Positions 22,826 to 33,420 of a DNA stretch of 64,000 nucleotides are shown piece after piece (the stretch's first letter is position 1; the number at the start of each line of letters is the position of its first letter). The position numbers and the translations under genes were made by a program. Under the pieces are notes generated by a model that saw only the letters and a list, made by a program, of their open reading frames with translations, was not told the origin of the DNA and ran no database searches. Location: the NCBI GenBank assembly GCA_023213395.1, contig CM041465.1, positions 81,909,741-81,973,740 on the forward strand, written 5' to 3'. The stretch is from Cycas panzhihuaensis (lineage: Eukaryota > Cycadophyta).

Positions 22826-23161
22826 ATGCAGACTGGTAGCCAACATGCACAACAAAAAGATTTTTTAATAAATGAGTGCTACTCTTTCCTGGTTCTAAGT
22901 CCCCAAATGTCTAAGACACCATCGTCATCAAACACGAAATTATCTGTTAGCTTTATGTCGTATTACCTCGGTGGACTTACTGGCAATAGTGACAATCCTG
23001 ATTCTGAATCTAGTGCAGTTATATTTAAGTCAAACCCTAGACGCTCTCGCTCTCCACATGATCAATTCCTACCATTGAAAGAAAAGGCAAAATTACTAAA
23101 GCAACGAAATGAGCAAATAGAGGCCAAAGCACAGAAAGCTAGAGAAGCAGCAAAGATTTAG
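22826..23161 (+). CDS. Uncharacterised leader ORF 1 of Copia-C
   Basis: A 111-codon open frame lies about 300 bp after the primer site, well before gag. I do not recognise it. The middle is Ser/Asn-rich (SSSNTKLSVSF, NSDNPDSESSA). An Arg/Ser/Pro patch follows (SNPRRSRSPHDQF), then a charged amphipathic stretch (LKEKAKLLKQRNEQIEAKAQ) that could form a short coiled coil. Base composition is more balanced than the AT-rich leader after it. In most Copia elements the leader is non-coding, so this could be an element-specific accessory frame, a captured host fragment or chance. A stop follows at 23159, with further stop-interrupted coding-like text to about 23250. Confidence 0.35.
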   Translation: MQTGSQHAQQKDFLINECYSFLVLSPQMSKTPSSSNTKLSVSFMSYYLGGLTGNSDNPDSESSAVIFKSNPRRSRSPHDQFLPLKEKAKLLKQRNEQIEAKAQKAREAAKI

Positions 23162-23255
23162 AGAAAAAGACTTCTGAATGAGAAATGAACCAACTAGGGA
23201 TGTTACGTGGCGATTATTTACCGTCGAATCAGAGCTATCTGACCTTTGAATTCAT

Positions 23256-23507
23256 GTGCCAGATAAAAGCAGTCTCTTAGGGTATGTAACGAAGAGCTAT
23301 CTCCAGAGATCCTTTGTAAGGCAAAATTCAACTGGGTTGACGTCCGGAGGCCTGCCAAAGCTACCCGTGGCCTGTAACACAAACAAAATTGGATCACTGA
23401 AGCCTCCGTTCAAGACCTACAAGGAGTGCCTTCGTTCTCTGTCTCCATCCTCGTCTCGAAAACCTACAAATAGAGGTGCGCCACCACGCTATTGCCATAC
23501 CAAGTAG
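23256..23507 (+). CDS. Uncharacterised leader ORF 2 of Copia-C
   Basis: An 83-codon frame rich in basic and Ser/Pro residues (CLRSLSPSSSRKPTNR, GAPPRYCHTK). It shares the higher GC of ORF 1. It ends just upstream of the first poly-C tract. No family is recognised. It may be a continuation of the same captured or accessory segment in another frame. The initial Met is taken only because it is the first one available. Confidence 0.3.
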   Translation: MPDKSSLLGYVTKSYLQRSFVRQNSTGLTSGGLPKLPVACNTNKIGSLKPPFKTYKECLRSLSPSSSRKPTNRGAPPRYCHTK

Positions 23508-24650
23508 GTCGGGTTTCTACCCTATATCCCCCCCCCCCCCCCTGGAATTTTAATTTTTTTTAATTTCCTTTTATGTTATATAATCTAAAATCTGTCGGGT
23601 CTGGTTCGCCCATTTTATTTTTTAATTTCTTCTTTTATTTTTTATTTATTCAACCTTAACCCCCCCCCCCCCCTTATTACATTAATACCCCCCTTAATCA
23701 TATTTATAAATTAATTAAAATCCCTTTTAATTAAACTTCCCATTCTAATTAATCTTTAGTATAAACTAATTTAAAACTCCCTTTTTTAATCAACCTTTAG
23801 TATAAACTAATCTAAAACTCCCTTATTACATTAATAATATTAATCAATTTCTCTTTTTTGTATATAATACATTTATTACATTAAGTCCCGCACCACATTC
23901 ATAAAATTAATCTAAAAACATCCCTTAATTAAGTTAATGTTTTCATGCTTTTTTTAACCCCTCTTTTTATAATTCATTATTATAATAAGCCCTTTCAATT
24001 TCACTTAGTTTCTATCTTGCTCAAGAAATTTTTATGCACAATAAAGTATGTGATCTCACTACTTTAATGCATCCTAACTTTTAATTTGGTTATGGATAAA
24101 TCATAAGATTATTTTTAGTATTACCCTACCCATATTTTAGGGTTAGATTCTAAGTTTCTAATTCCTTAATTATTGTCTTGTTACCTTTGTGCTTAAGTTA
24201 TTTTTTTATTAAATAATGAGTAAAATGTTATCACTTTGACACAAGACTAAATTTTAAGTTAAATTTCCTAGCAAAAGTTCTTTAAATTTTAATTGGTTAC
24301 ATACCTACTCATAGTCACAGTTCTCCACTCATTAAGATATTTTGTCAAATAGTTGGCAAGTGACAATCTTATAACCCTTTATCAAACTTAAACACTCAAG
24401 GGGGAACTTTTTTTTGAAAAGGGACTGCTTAAGGGGATTTGTTAAGAAGTTGTTTGTTTGTTCAAATCAAGTGAAACTATCTATCTGAAAACATGTAATT
24501 TTTTTTAAGTGCAAGTAATGCATACTACAATGCTTTCTTGAATTATGCCTATTAAAATATTAATCTGATAATTAGTACTTTTAGTAAGTGATTATTTTTT
24601 CAACCACCTTCATATTCTTCAATCTTCAATTAAACTTTATAATTTCTAAT
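23508..24650 (+). other. Leader of Copia-C, second part, with two poly-C tracts
   Basis: AT-rich non-coding sequence up to the gag ATG. Two uninterrupted runs of about 14-15 C stand out, at about 23528-23542 and 23660-23673, separated by T-rich DNA. Repeated phrases such as AACCTTTAGTATAAACTAAT (about 23780) and AATCTTTAGTATAAACTAAT (about 23750) give short local direct repeats. Confidence 0.6.
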
Positions 24651-25690
24651 ATGGCATTAATGCTAGGGACAACCACTTATGTTTCAATTCCAGTGTTAAC
24701 TGGCTCAAATAATGCCGACTGAAGGAATCGCATATCCCATTAGCTAAAACAGTAAAGGATATAGCGATATGTGACAGGTGAATTTACAAAATCAAAAGAA
24801 GATGCTACAGAGAGTTATATGGTATATCTGATGAACTAAGATGTAGCCTTGGGCACCACATTAAACTTACTTTCACCCAAAATCAGTCGGCAGTTTTATG
24901 AAACAGATGACTTGGCCACTGTCTGGAAAATTTTGTAAAAAAAATATGATAAGGTTGATACATATCAAGTGGCTATCCTAGAATAATAATTGTATAACCT
25001 TTTGATGATTTTACTAATGTTGGAGATTTTTTAAGTAAAATTTAATTAATTAATAAATATCTAGGAAACTGCATCAAATCTAAAACTAAAGAAGGTGATA
25101 CTAAAAAAATAACCACGCATGTTAGAGACGGCGATACACTCGTACGTCTTACAGTAAATAAATTACCAAAATAATTTAATCTTTATAAAACTACCAGACA
25201 ACAAACTGGAGACCCTCCTATAACATTCAATTAGTTGACAAACTAGATGATTGAACATCAAACAATGTTAATTCAAACAAGCGCATTAAAAGATCCTTCA
25301 CAAGCTTTGTTTTACAAAACTAAGCCATAATTTAAAAATAAATAACAGAATAATTTTCATAGTAATCTAAAATTTCTGAAACCTCATAGAGGTTTACAAT
25401 CTAATTCACAAAATAATATTAAGTATTCTGGTCCAACTAAATACCAGAATACTTCTAATCAGTTCTTTCATAATAAGAACAATGTAACTACTTCTCAGAA
25501 CACTAGTTATGCCTATTGTCATAAAAGAAGCCACACTATTGATGTCTACAGAAGTAGAATAGCTTCGGAAGCATGGAAAGCTTTCAAGGGATTGTAAAAT
25601 TGACCTCAATCCCATTCTTAATCATGACATCAAAATCGACAAACTCATAATCATTCTTTAATAGCAATAACTTTTGCGTTTTTTACCCCT
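24651..25690 (+). pseudogene. Copia-C gag
   Basis: An ATG at 24651 opens MALMLGTTTYVSIPVLTGSN, which fits a Copia Gag start (the usual xLxGxNYxxW motif). The frame is then heavily broken, with more than ten stops. A UBN2-like SRQFYETDDLATVWKIL (about 24878) is recognisable. No clear CCHC knuckle remains: CHKRSHTIDVYRSR near 25513 looks like a decayed one. It is the most degraded part of this element. Confidence 0.7.
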
Positions 25691-25980
25691 ACAAATCAAC
25701 CACCACAGTGGATCCTTGACTCTGGTGTATTCTATCACATGACTAGACATCAAAAAAATTTAACCACTTATCAATCTGAAACGAACTCTAAAGAAGAGAT
25801 TTCTTTCGGAAGTGGTACTCAACTTAAAGTCAAAGGATCTCGTGATGTTACCTTAAAGGATAGTTCAATCAAGGACGTCTTTTACGTACCTGCATTACTA
25901 CCAAACCTACTCTCTCTATCAAATCTAGCAGAAAGACCTTATCGTCGAATTCTGAAAAAAAAAATTTATCACTAAGGAAC
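25691..25980 (+). pseudogene. Copia-C aspartic protease
   Basis: PQWILDSGVFYHMTRHQ near 25706 is the retropepsin active site with D-S-G intact. ISFGSGTQLKVKGSRDVTL and VFYVPALLPNLLSLSNLAE follow, the conserved end of the domain. The open frame continues to about 25973, where an A-run frameshift (eight or nine A near 25957) leads on to the integrase region. Confidence 0.85.
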
Positions 25981-27166
25981 CATTAAACAAATTTAAATGT
26001 ATTGCCTCAGGACCTGTTGATCATAACATAGGTCTCTATAGTCTAACAAGTCTACAAAATAATAAAACAATATATTTTGGTGCATTTATTTCCAAATCTG
26101 ACTAAGTCAACAAACTTTGACATGCATAATTTGGCCATACAAGTTATGGCAAACTACAATATTTAAAGAAGCATGAAATGTTTCATGGTCTTCCACCCTT
26201 AAACATTGTTTATGGTATTTGTGAAGCCTGTGTAATAGGTAAACAACACATGGACCCATTTCCACATAAAACTCAATTCAGAGCAATAGTTCCTCTTGAA
26301 CTCATTCGCTCTGATATATGTGGACCCTTTCATGTAACTTTATACTCTAGTTCTCGTTATTTCATTGCAGTTATTGATGATTATTCAAGAAAATGTTGGG
26401 TTTACATGCTTAAAATACGTAGTCAAGTATTTGACATTTTTGTTGAATACAAAACGCTAGTTAAAAATCAATCAAATTCAAAAATTAAATTTTTTCGATT
26501 TGATAATGTAAATGAATATTTAAGTGGTAAATTCACTTCTTTTTGTAAATCACATAGAATTAAATTCCAGCATTGTGTTGCATACACACCTCAACAAAAT
26601 GGTGTTGTCGAACACAAAAACCACACTCTTGTTGAGATGACTCATTGCATGTTACATGCAAAGAATCTAGTTCTAAAATTATACGCAGAAGCAATTAACT
26701 TCTATAACTATTTATTAAATCATTTACCTAGCAAAAGTCTATACAACATTACTCTAGAACAAAAATGGTCTGCAAGAAAACCATCTATCAATCATTTATA
26801 AATCTTTGGCAGTATTGCGTGGGGACACATCCCTAAAGAGAAACGTAAAAACTTAGACCCAAAAAGTCAAAAATACATCTTCGTTGGATACAGCGAAGAG
26901 AGTAAAGGTTATAGACTCTTAGATCCAGTCACGCATCAAATTTCTATTTTGTGTGACATAATATTTGATGAAGAAGTATCTTCTTCAATATCTACTTATG
27001 TAGAACTTCTCATTACAAATTTATTAACCAACACTTATTTGGTTGACCCCTCTGACAAACAAGCTGATCCAGAAATTATAGAATCCTTATTAACTCAAGT
27101 CCAAAATTGGACTCTATCTGAACCTACCGAAATAGATCCTTCCCTTCAGGATAGTTCATCAAATTA
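25981..27166 (+). pseudogene. Copia-C integrase
   Basis: The finger remnant FGHTSYGKLQYLKKHEMF (usual second His region) is followed by CEACVIGK, the CX2C pair. All three catalytic acids remain: IRSDICGPF (about 26310), FRFDNVNEY (about 26500, usual SDNGGEY) and NGVVEHKNH (about 26600). The core runs open for about 207 codons (26178-26801). A stop near 26799 interrupts before IFGSIAWGHIPKEKR. SQKYIFVGYSEESKGYRLLD and ISILCDIIFDE end the domain at about 26980, followed by an acidic linker. This is the best-preserved integrase in the window. Confidence 0.88.
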
Positions 27167-28280
27167 ACTTGTAGCTTTAGAAACAGTTACTAATAAGCAA
27201 CTTGTTTAGGTAACGAAAATGCTTGCTGATGCTAGATCTGATGTAGGTAATCCTATATATACTAGATGAACACGTGCCTAAAAACTACATGCTAACTTTT
27301 ACTTAATGGCAAAAATAATGGACAATAATGATCCTAGAACATTTAAACAAGTTAGCAATAATCCTGTATGGTAGGATACTATGCAAAATAAATTTGATAC
27401 TTTAATTAAGAATTCAACTTGGGATCTTATTCCTCTCCCACCTGGTAAAAATATAGTTGATTGTAAATGGGTCTATAGAACAAAATATAACTTAACATGT
27501 GTAGTTAAAAAATATAAAGCTCGCATAGTTGCAAAAGGATTTTCGTAAATAGATGGTATAGATTATAATGAAACCTTTGCCTATGTTACAAAGATGAACA
27601 TAATCAAAATAATTATTGCTCTAATAGTTAAGCTTGGTTGGGAAATCCGCTAAATGGATGTTAAGATGCTTTCTTGAATGGTGATCTCAAAGAAGAGATC
27701 TACATGTCTTAGCCATCTGAATTTATTGAAAATCCTAATTTAGTATGTAAACTTAAAAAATCTATTTATGGTTTAAAACAAGCTCCTTGAACTTGGTATA
27801 CCAAAGTCGATGATTATTTAATTCACATTGGATACATTAGATATATTGGTGATCCAAATCTTTATTTGAAACGTGGCAATGAAAATCTTACTATTCTAAT
27901 CCTCTATGTTGATAGCATTATCATTACTAGATCATCAACTAATAATATTCATCATTTAAAATCTACTTTAATGAACAAATTCGAAATGACCGATCTAAGT
28001 CTACTACATTACTTTCTTGGTCTACAAATTTATCAAAATCATTCAAACATAACTATATCTCAACCTAAGTATATTCTAGACTTAATTCAACAGTTTAACA
28101 CGGAAAATGCTAAACATGTATCTAATCCGTTACAATCAGGAGTCAAACTATCTACTGATTATTCATCACCTATATGTGACCCTACATTATATAGACAACT
28201 AATTGCTAGTCTTATTTATTTAACTCACACCCGCCCTGACATTTCCTATGCTGTTACTTTATGTTCATGTTATATGTAAC
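27167..28280 (+). pseudogene. Copia-C reverse transcriptase
   Basis: WDLIPLPPGKN (about 27420), CKWVYRTKYN, KYKARIVAKGFS, stop, IDGIDYNETFAYVTKM and, after another stop, MDVKM appear in order. Frame changes follow near 27660. The frame is then open from about 27866: LYVDSIIIT (about 27902) is the YVDD box with the second Asp changed to Ser, which should abolish polymerisation. SLLHYFLGLQIYQNHSN and LYRQLIASLIYLTHTRPDIS close the domain. A stop at 28277 follows CSCYM. Confidence 0.88.
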
Positions 28281-28836
28281 TACCACATGAATCTCATTGG
28301 AAAGCAGCTAAACGTATTTTACGATATCTAAAGCATACTATTTTTTATAGTTTAACTTATAATTTTTGCAATAAAACTCTAACTTTAAATGGATATACTA
28401 ATTTAGATTGAGCAAGTTATATAAACAATCATAAATCTACTTCAGATTATGTATTTTTTATAGATTCCTCACCTATTACTTGGTCTAGTAAGAAAATGCA
28501 GGCACTAGCTTTATTAACAACTGAAGCTGAATATTGTGCACTTGTTGAAGCTGGTAAAGAAGCACTTTGGCTCAAATCCTTACTAAATAAAATTGGTCTG
28601 TCTCTAAACTCTTCCATTGAACTTAAAGTTGATAATCAAGGTGCAATTGCTATAGCTACAAATCCAGTTTCACATTCTAGGACTAAACATATTGAATTAC
28701 ATCAATATTTTATTCGTAATTTAGTTACTAATAATCTTATTTCTTTATCTTATTGTCCAACAGATCTACAGATTGCTAACATACTTACGAAGTCTTTAAC
28801 TGAAGTAAAGTTTGTAAATCTCAGAAATTTATTGTA
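28281..28836 (+). pseudogene. Copia-C RNase H
   Basis: HWKAAKRILRYLKHTI leads to LNGYTNLD, stop, ASY (usual YTDADWA, with Asp to Asn and Trp to stop). From 28496 the frame is open to its end: LLTTEAEYCALVEAGKEALW (catalytic Glu), LKVDNQGAIAIATNPV (Asp), SRTKHIELHQYFIRN and IANILTKSLTEVKF. The stop is TAG at about 28835, and a 75-bp tail leads to the polypurine tract. Confidence 0.9.
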
Positions 28837-28911
28837 GATAAAAGAAGTCTCCATCAAAGGGGGATCACCGTGATGAAGACCTTCTTTTTCAATAGCATAA
28901 AAGTTTATATT

Positions 28912-28920
28912 AAAGGGGGA
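28912..28920 (+). other. Polypurine tract of Copia-C
   Basis: AAAGGGGGA directly precedes the 3' LTR TGTTAGG. Confidence 0.9.
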
Positions 28921-29369
28921 TGTTAGGATTATTAATGTAACATTTATGTTCTTTTTAAAGTTTATATTTAAGTCACATGTCTAAATTTGTATTTAAGTTA
29001 TTATAAGTTTAAACTTTAGTGTCTATTAATTATCTTATGTGGAAGGTGGTTGAAATGCGAAACTGCATTTCAACAAACCTTTCTTTGTATAAATTTTTCT
29101 CCTAGATTCAAGGAGATGGTTCCGAGAATCTAGGAGGACTGTCTAAATTCCTTTTATAAGGCTAGTTTGGTGGTTAGGTGGTTTATGTATTTGGTCTTCT
29201 ATTTCTCAAAGTTTCTTAATAAAACTACAACTTTAGAAGGCAGTTTTTCTTCCCCAGAAGGGGTTTTCCACCTGTCAATCTGGTGTATATATGTAATGTC
29301 ATATTATTTCCTATATTTTCTTATTATGTGATCCTGTGATGATATTGTGCATATAGTCATCTTTCAATA
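28921..29369 (+). repeat. 3' LTR of Copia-C
   Basis: 449 bp, the same length as the 5' LTR. It ends CTTTCAATA where the 5' copy has CTTTCAACA. Most differences from the 5' LTR are C/T or A/G changes. Confidence 0.92.
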
Positions 29370-29636
29370 GCTTTCACCACAAGCTAAAAAATTTAGTGCT
29401 GATCATAATGAGTAGTCATATAGAGGGGTTTCGTTCAAAGATGGAGAAGCTGGAATTGATCGAACACATTGGAGTCGTACAAATATAAACGTATGAAATA
29501 TATAAACTAAATAAATAAAATAATAAATGTTGATTTATAAAGTTAAACCTTAGTAAATTGAAATATTGTTTCACATACCAATCTCAACAAAAATGAGCAG
29601 AGAAATCACATGATTTGTATGCCAACTACTAACCGT
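29370..29636 (-). other. Internal remnant next to a minus-strand primer site
   Basis: Non-coding sequence between the Copia-C end and a minus-strand primer site. Before Copia-C inserted, it was continuous with 22075. On the minus strand it would be the start of the leader of the element whose LTR lies to its right. Confidence 0.4.
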
Positions 29637-29650
29637 AAGCTCTGATACCA
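29637..29650 (-). other. Primer binding site, minus strand
   Basis: On the minus strand TGGTATCAGAGCTT is a perfect match to the first twelve bases of the plant tRNA-iMet-type site. It lies two bases from an LTR edge that reads CACACA on the minus strand. Confidence 0.85.
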
Positions 29651-29652
29651 AA

Positions 29653-29880
29653 TGTGTGTTAAAGAGGAGCAAATCAGGACTCATAATATTTACATCTTGA
29701 GTTAACATATGATTTCTAGTCGATGGCGATATTAAAAAATACCAGGGAGGTATTCTCATCCCATATATAGATATTTAGGGAGTTGACAAGCACCATCAAG
29801 TTGACTTATATGTTAGCCAATAAATATTTAAAATAATATGAAAAAGTAATAATTAATAACTATAGCATATACCTTAAAAT
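29653..29880 (-). repeat. 5' LTR edge of an unplaced minus-strand element
   Basis: TGTGTGTTAAAG starts at 29653, directly outside the primer site, so LTR sequence must extend to the right. Its far end is not identifiable; 29880 is where composition changes abruptly. The RNase H remnant at 19522-19960 has the same orientation and could be the other end of this element. Confidence 0.5.
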
Positions 29881-29931
29881 TGTTGTATTGTCTCTAGGTG
29901 GCTTTAAGCATCTATCGTTAGGCTCTAGGTG

Positions 29932-29969
29932 CCCTAGGGGCCTCAAAGGTGGCTTTGAGGGGCCCTAGG
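29932..29969. repeat. GC-rich perfect-stem hairpin
   Basis: CCCTAGGGGCCTCAAAG, a 4-base loop GTGG, then CTTTGAGGGGCCCTAGG. The arms pair over about 16 bp with one slipped base. Around it CTCTAGGTGGC, CTCTAGGTGCC and CCCTAGGTGC repeat directly. It is an isolated GC island in very AT-rich DNA. Confidence 0.8.
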
Positions 29970-29989
29970 TGCACAACTCTTTAGTCGCA

Positions 29990-31210
29990 TTAGAGTATCC
30001 TAACATAAATAAAACTCATAACCATCAAATTAAAGCATATATTAATCTTCAACAAAAATTATTATATAAACAAAACTCAGAATCATCAAACTTTGGTGTA
30101 GGTATTTTTGTTATTTTTTTAGCTTACTTAAAAAGCAAAATAGTAATATTTATATGTATTGATCAAACTAAAAAATCCCTAATTAGAAAGTTTTTAAGTA
30201 ATATTCATAAGTATTGATCAAAATGAAAAAAATCTAATTGGAAATCTTTGTTATCTATGAGAATCCTATGTTTACTTGAGTTTGTGCTTAAAGATGTATA
30301 GGTTTTCCACTCTTTGTTTAACCTTTTATTTATTGAAAATTTATTTAAAGCATACATTAATACTCGGCAGAAAATAATATATGAACAAAACTCATAATCA
30401 TCAAATTAAATCATATATTATTCCTCAATAGAAAATAATATATAAACAAAACTCATAATCATTAAACTTTAGTAATTTTTTAAACTTTGTTAATTAAAAA
30501 TAGAAATATTAAAAGTAAATTTGATATGTTATTTTATGCATGTAGGATAAAACCCTTCTTGTTTTAAATAACCAAAAAAATGAATCAACCAATTTAATGA
30601 CAGTTATCCTAACTACTTTTACATCTCATCAGACTTTGGTATACATATTTTTTGTTATTTGTTTATATTACTTAAAAAGCAAAATAAGTAATATTCATAT
30701 GTATTAATCAAAATGAAAAATATCTAATTGGAAAGCTTTTCCATAATATTCATATGTATTGATCAAAATGAAAAAAATCTAGTTAGAGAGATTTGCTATC
30801 TATGAGAATCCCATGTCTGCTTAAATTTATGCTCAAACATTTGTATGTTTTCTACTATTTCTTTAATTTTCTATTTGTCTAAAATTTATCTAAAGCATAG
30901 ATTGATTTTTTAGACTTTGTTAATTGAAAGTAGAAATATTACAAGTAAATTTGATATGTTATTTTATGCATGTAGGATTAAACCATTCTCATTTTAAATA
31001 ATTCAAAAAAAAAAAGAATCAACAAATTTAATAATAATTCTCCTAACTACTTCTTTCACATAATTATCAAACTTTAGTTTGGTAATTTTTTAGACTTTGT
31101 CAATTAAAAATAGAAATATTAAAAGTAAAACCCTTCTCATTTTAAATGAAAAAAGAAAATGAATCAACCAATTTAATGATAATCCTCCTAACTACTTCTT
31201 CCATAAAGAT
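29990..31210. repeat. AT-rich repeat family, right cluster
   Basis: It contains higher-order repetition. A block beginning TATTTTTGTTATTT (about 30112) is repeated from about 30645 (period about 535), and a shorter version lies at 31078-31203. Recurrent phrases are ACTTTGTTAATTAAAAATAG, TTATTTTATGCATGTAGGAT, GAATCAACCAATTTAATGA and TGTATTGATCAAAATGAAAA. Phrases at 30320-30420 match 19277-19500. The short open frame at 29969-30217 is fortuitous. Confidence 0.75.
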
Positions 31211-31293
31211 GCATTACATCTTTCATAAGAATAAATTAGCCTTAACCTTTAGTGTGAAAAGATTAATAGAAACATAAAATATTATATCACATC

Positions 31294-32089
<796 letters not shown>

Positions 32090-32222
32090 GTAGTTTTTTT
32101 AATTGTAGTGGTAGCACCCAACTATTACTATTATTTAAGAAATTATAACATCTATCGTAGTTTGTATTAAATGGTAGCGCTCAGTTGTTGCCACTATCCA
32201 GAAAATTACAACATATGCTGTA
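32090..32222. repeat. 67-bp imperfect tandem duplication
   Basis: GTAGTTTTTTTAATTGTAGT at 32090 recurs as GTAGTTTGTATTAAATGGTA at 32157, with matched interiors (GGTAGCACCCAACTATTAC / GGTAGCGCTCAGTTGTTGC) and ends (AAATTATAACAT / AAATTACAACAT). Confidence 0.7.
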
Positions 32223-32319
32223 AACTATATAAATTACCTTAAATTTTATGTAGTACATTTTTTTTTTTCTTTTTCTTTCTTTGGGAGTAAATGGAAGGGT
32301 TAAGTGACCACTAATTATC

Positions 32320-32723
32320 TGTTAGAGTTAATTGTCATTACTCCACTCCCACCTTTTCAAGTAGGATTATACACCTCATCAACTTCAATTTAGACATGTG
32401 ATGCTCAACATGTCGAGGTAAGTTAAAGTAAGCTTAACTTTGAGTTAAGTTAGTTTCATTTGAGTTAAGTTAATATTATTTTATTATTATTTTAAATTCA
32501 GGGGTTGAAGAGTTTCCCTCCTCCCCCAAATTATAAATATTGAGGGGTGTGCAACCAGGGTGTCTTTATACACTGCCCTTATTTGGGAAATTTGTAACTC
32601 TCTTCTTATAATGGAATAATTACAATAGATTTCCAGTTTATGCTACATTGATGTATTATAATATTGATATATGTGACTCTTTGTATATGTTCCGCCTTAT
32701 TCTCTTGCAATATTTTTCCTACA
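32320..32723 (+). repeat. 5' LTR of a body-less Copia-like element
   Basis: A 404-bp interval from TGTTAGAGTT to TTTTTCCTACA, two bases before a primer binding site. TTATAAATATTGAGG near 32530 is a plausible TATA box. No 3' partner is found in the window. Confidence 0.7.
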
Positions 32724-32725
32724 TT

Positions 32726-32738
32726 TGGTATCAGAGCA
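32726..32738 (+). other. Primer binding site
   Basis: TGGTATCAGAGCA is a perfect twelve-base match to the tRNA-iMet-type plant Copia site. Confidence 0.88.
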
Positions 32739-33420
32739 GGTTCATGATCTATTATTGAAGTTCTCTTGAAGGAGGAAGGTTATTGGTATTTTAAGGCAGA
32801 TTTGTTCATAGTAACAAATATTTGGTTACATTCATTTTTCTGCAAGTTTTTGAGCAAGTTTTGATCATTATTGAGTTCTATTGGTGATATAACAAATATT
32901 TTTTAGGTTTATTTTTAGATTTGTGCAGAAATACGCAAGATTTCAGCAGCAAGCCATATCTTCTCAAGTTTTTTCTTAGATTTGAGCCATATTTTTTCAG
33001 TTCTACACATTTTATCTTATATTTCATAATTATTTCAGTAGCAAGCTATATTTTATTCAAAGTTTTCTCATATTTGAGTTATATTTTTTTTAGATCTACA
33101 GTTTTTATCAAATATTTGATAATCTTTCAAATTTATTTGTCTATTTTATCTAATATTTTTCACAAATCTATAAAGGAGATCAGTTGCATGCAAGATTTAT
33201 ACGGTTTTTCTTCAAGATCTATAATTTTTACTTCAGATCTATATTCTTTAACATATATTTAACAATTGTTTCAAGTTTTCTTTTCAGATCTATAATTTTT
33301 TTATGTATATTCAGCATAAAAAACCTCTTAGAGAAGTTATATTACAACTTTTATTGTCTATTTTACTATTTTCTTCAGAACTTAGGCAGCTACAGTGCAT
33401 CTACAAAACATTAGTTTGAT
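32739..33420 (+). repeat. T-rich leader with 92-bp tandem repeat
   Basis: ATTTCAGCAGCAAGCCATAT at 32940 recurs as ATTTCAGTAGCAAGCTATAT at 33032. Similarity continues through TTTGAGCCATATTTTTT / TTTGAGTTATATTTTTT. AGATCTATAATTTTT and variants recur at 33217, 33235 and 33285. The Phe/Tyr/Ile-rich open frames at 32921-33262 and 33184-33414 are translations of this T-rich repeat, not genes. Confidence 0.65.

Larger units (their letters stand above)
22076..29369 (+). mobile_element. Copia-C, full-length Copia LTR retrotransposon
   Basis: This 7.3-kb element has two 449-bp LTRs that align end to end at roughly 90% identity by eye, with differences mostly transitions. It has a primer site at 22525, a long leader (2.1 kb) with two unexplained open frames, gag, protease, integrase, RT and RNase H in Copia order, and a polypurine tract AAAGGGGGA at 28912-28920. 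Flanking GTTTT (22071-22075) and GCTTT (29370-29374) are a 4/5 match to a target duplication. Many stops and an RT active site reading YVDS show it is dead. Confidence 0.9.

Noticed and set aside
32921-33414. Two Phe/Tyr/Ile-rich open frames that look like membrane proteins
   Set aside because: They come from a T-rich leader with a 92-bp tandem repeat directly after a primer binding site. There is no conserved motif and the frames overlap.
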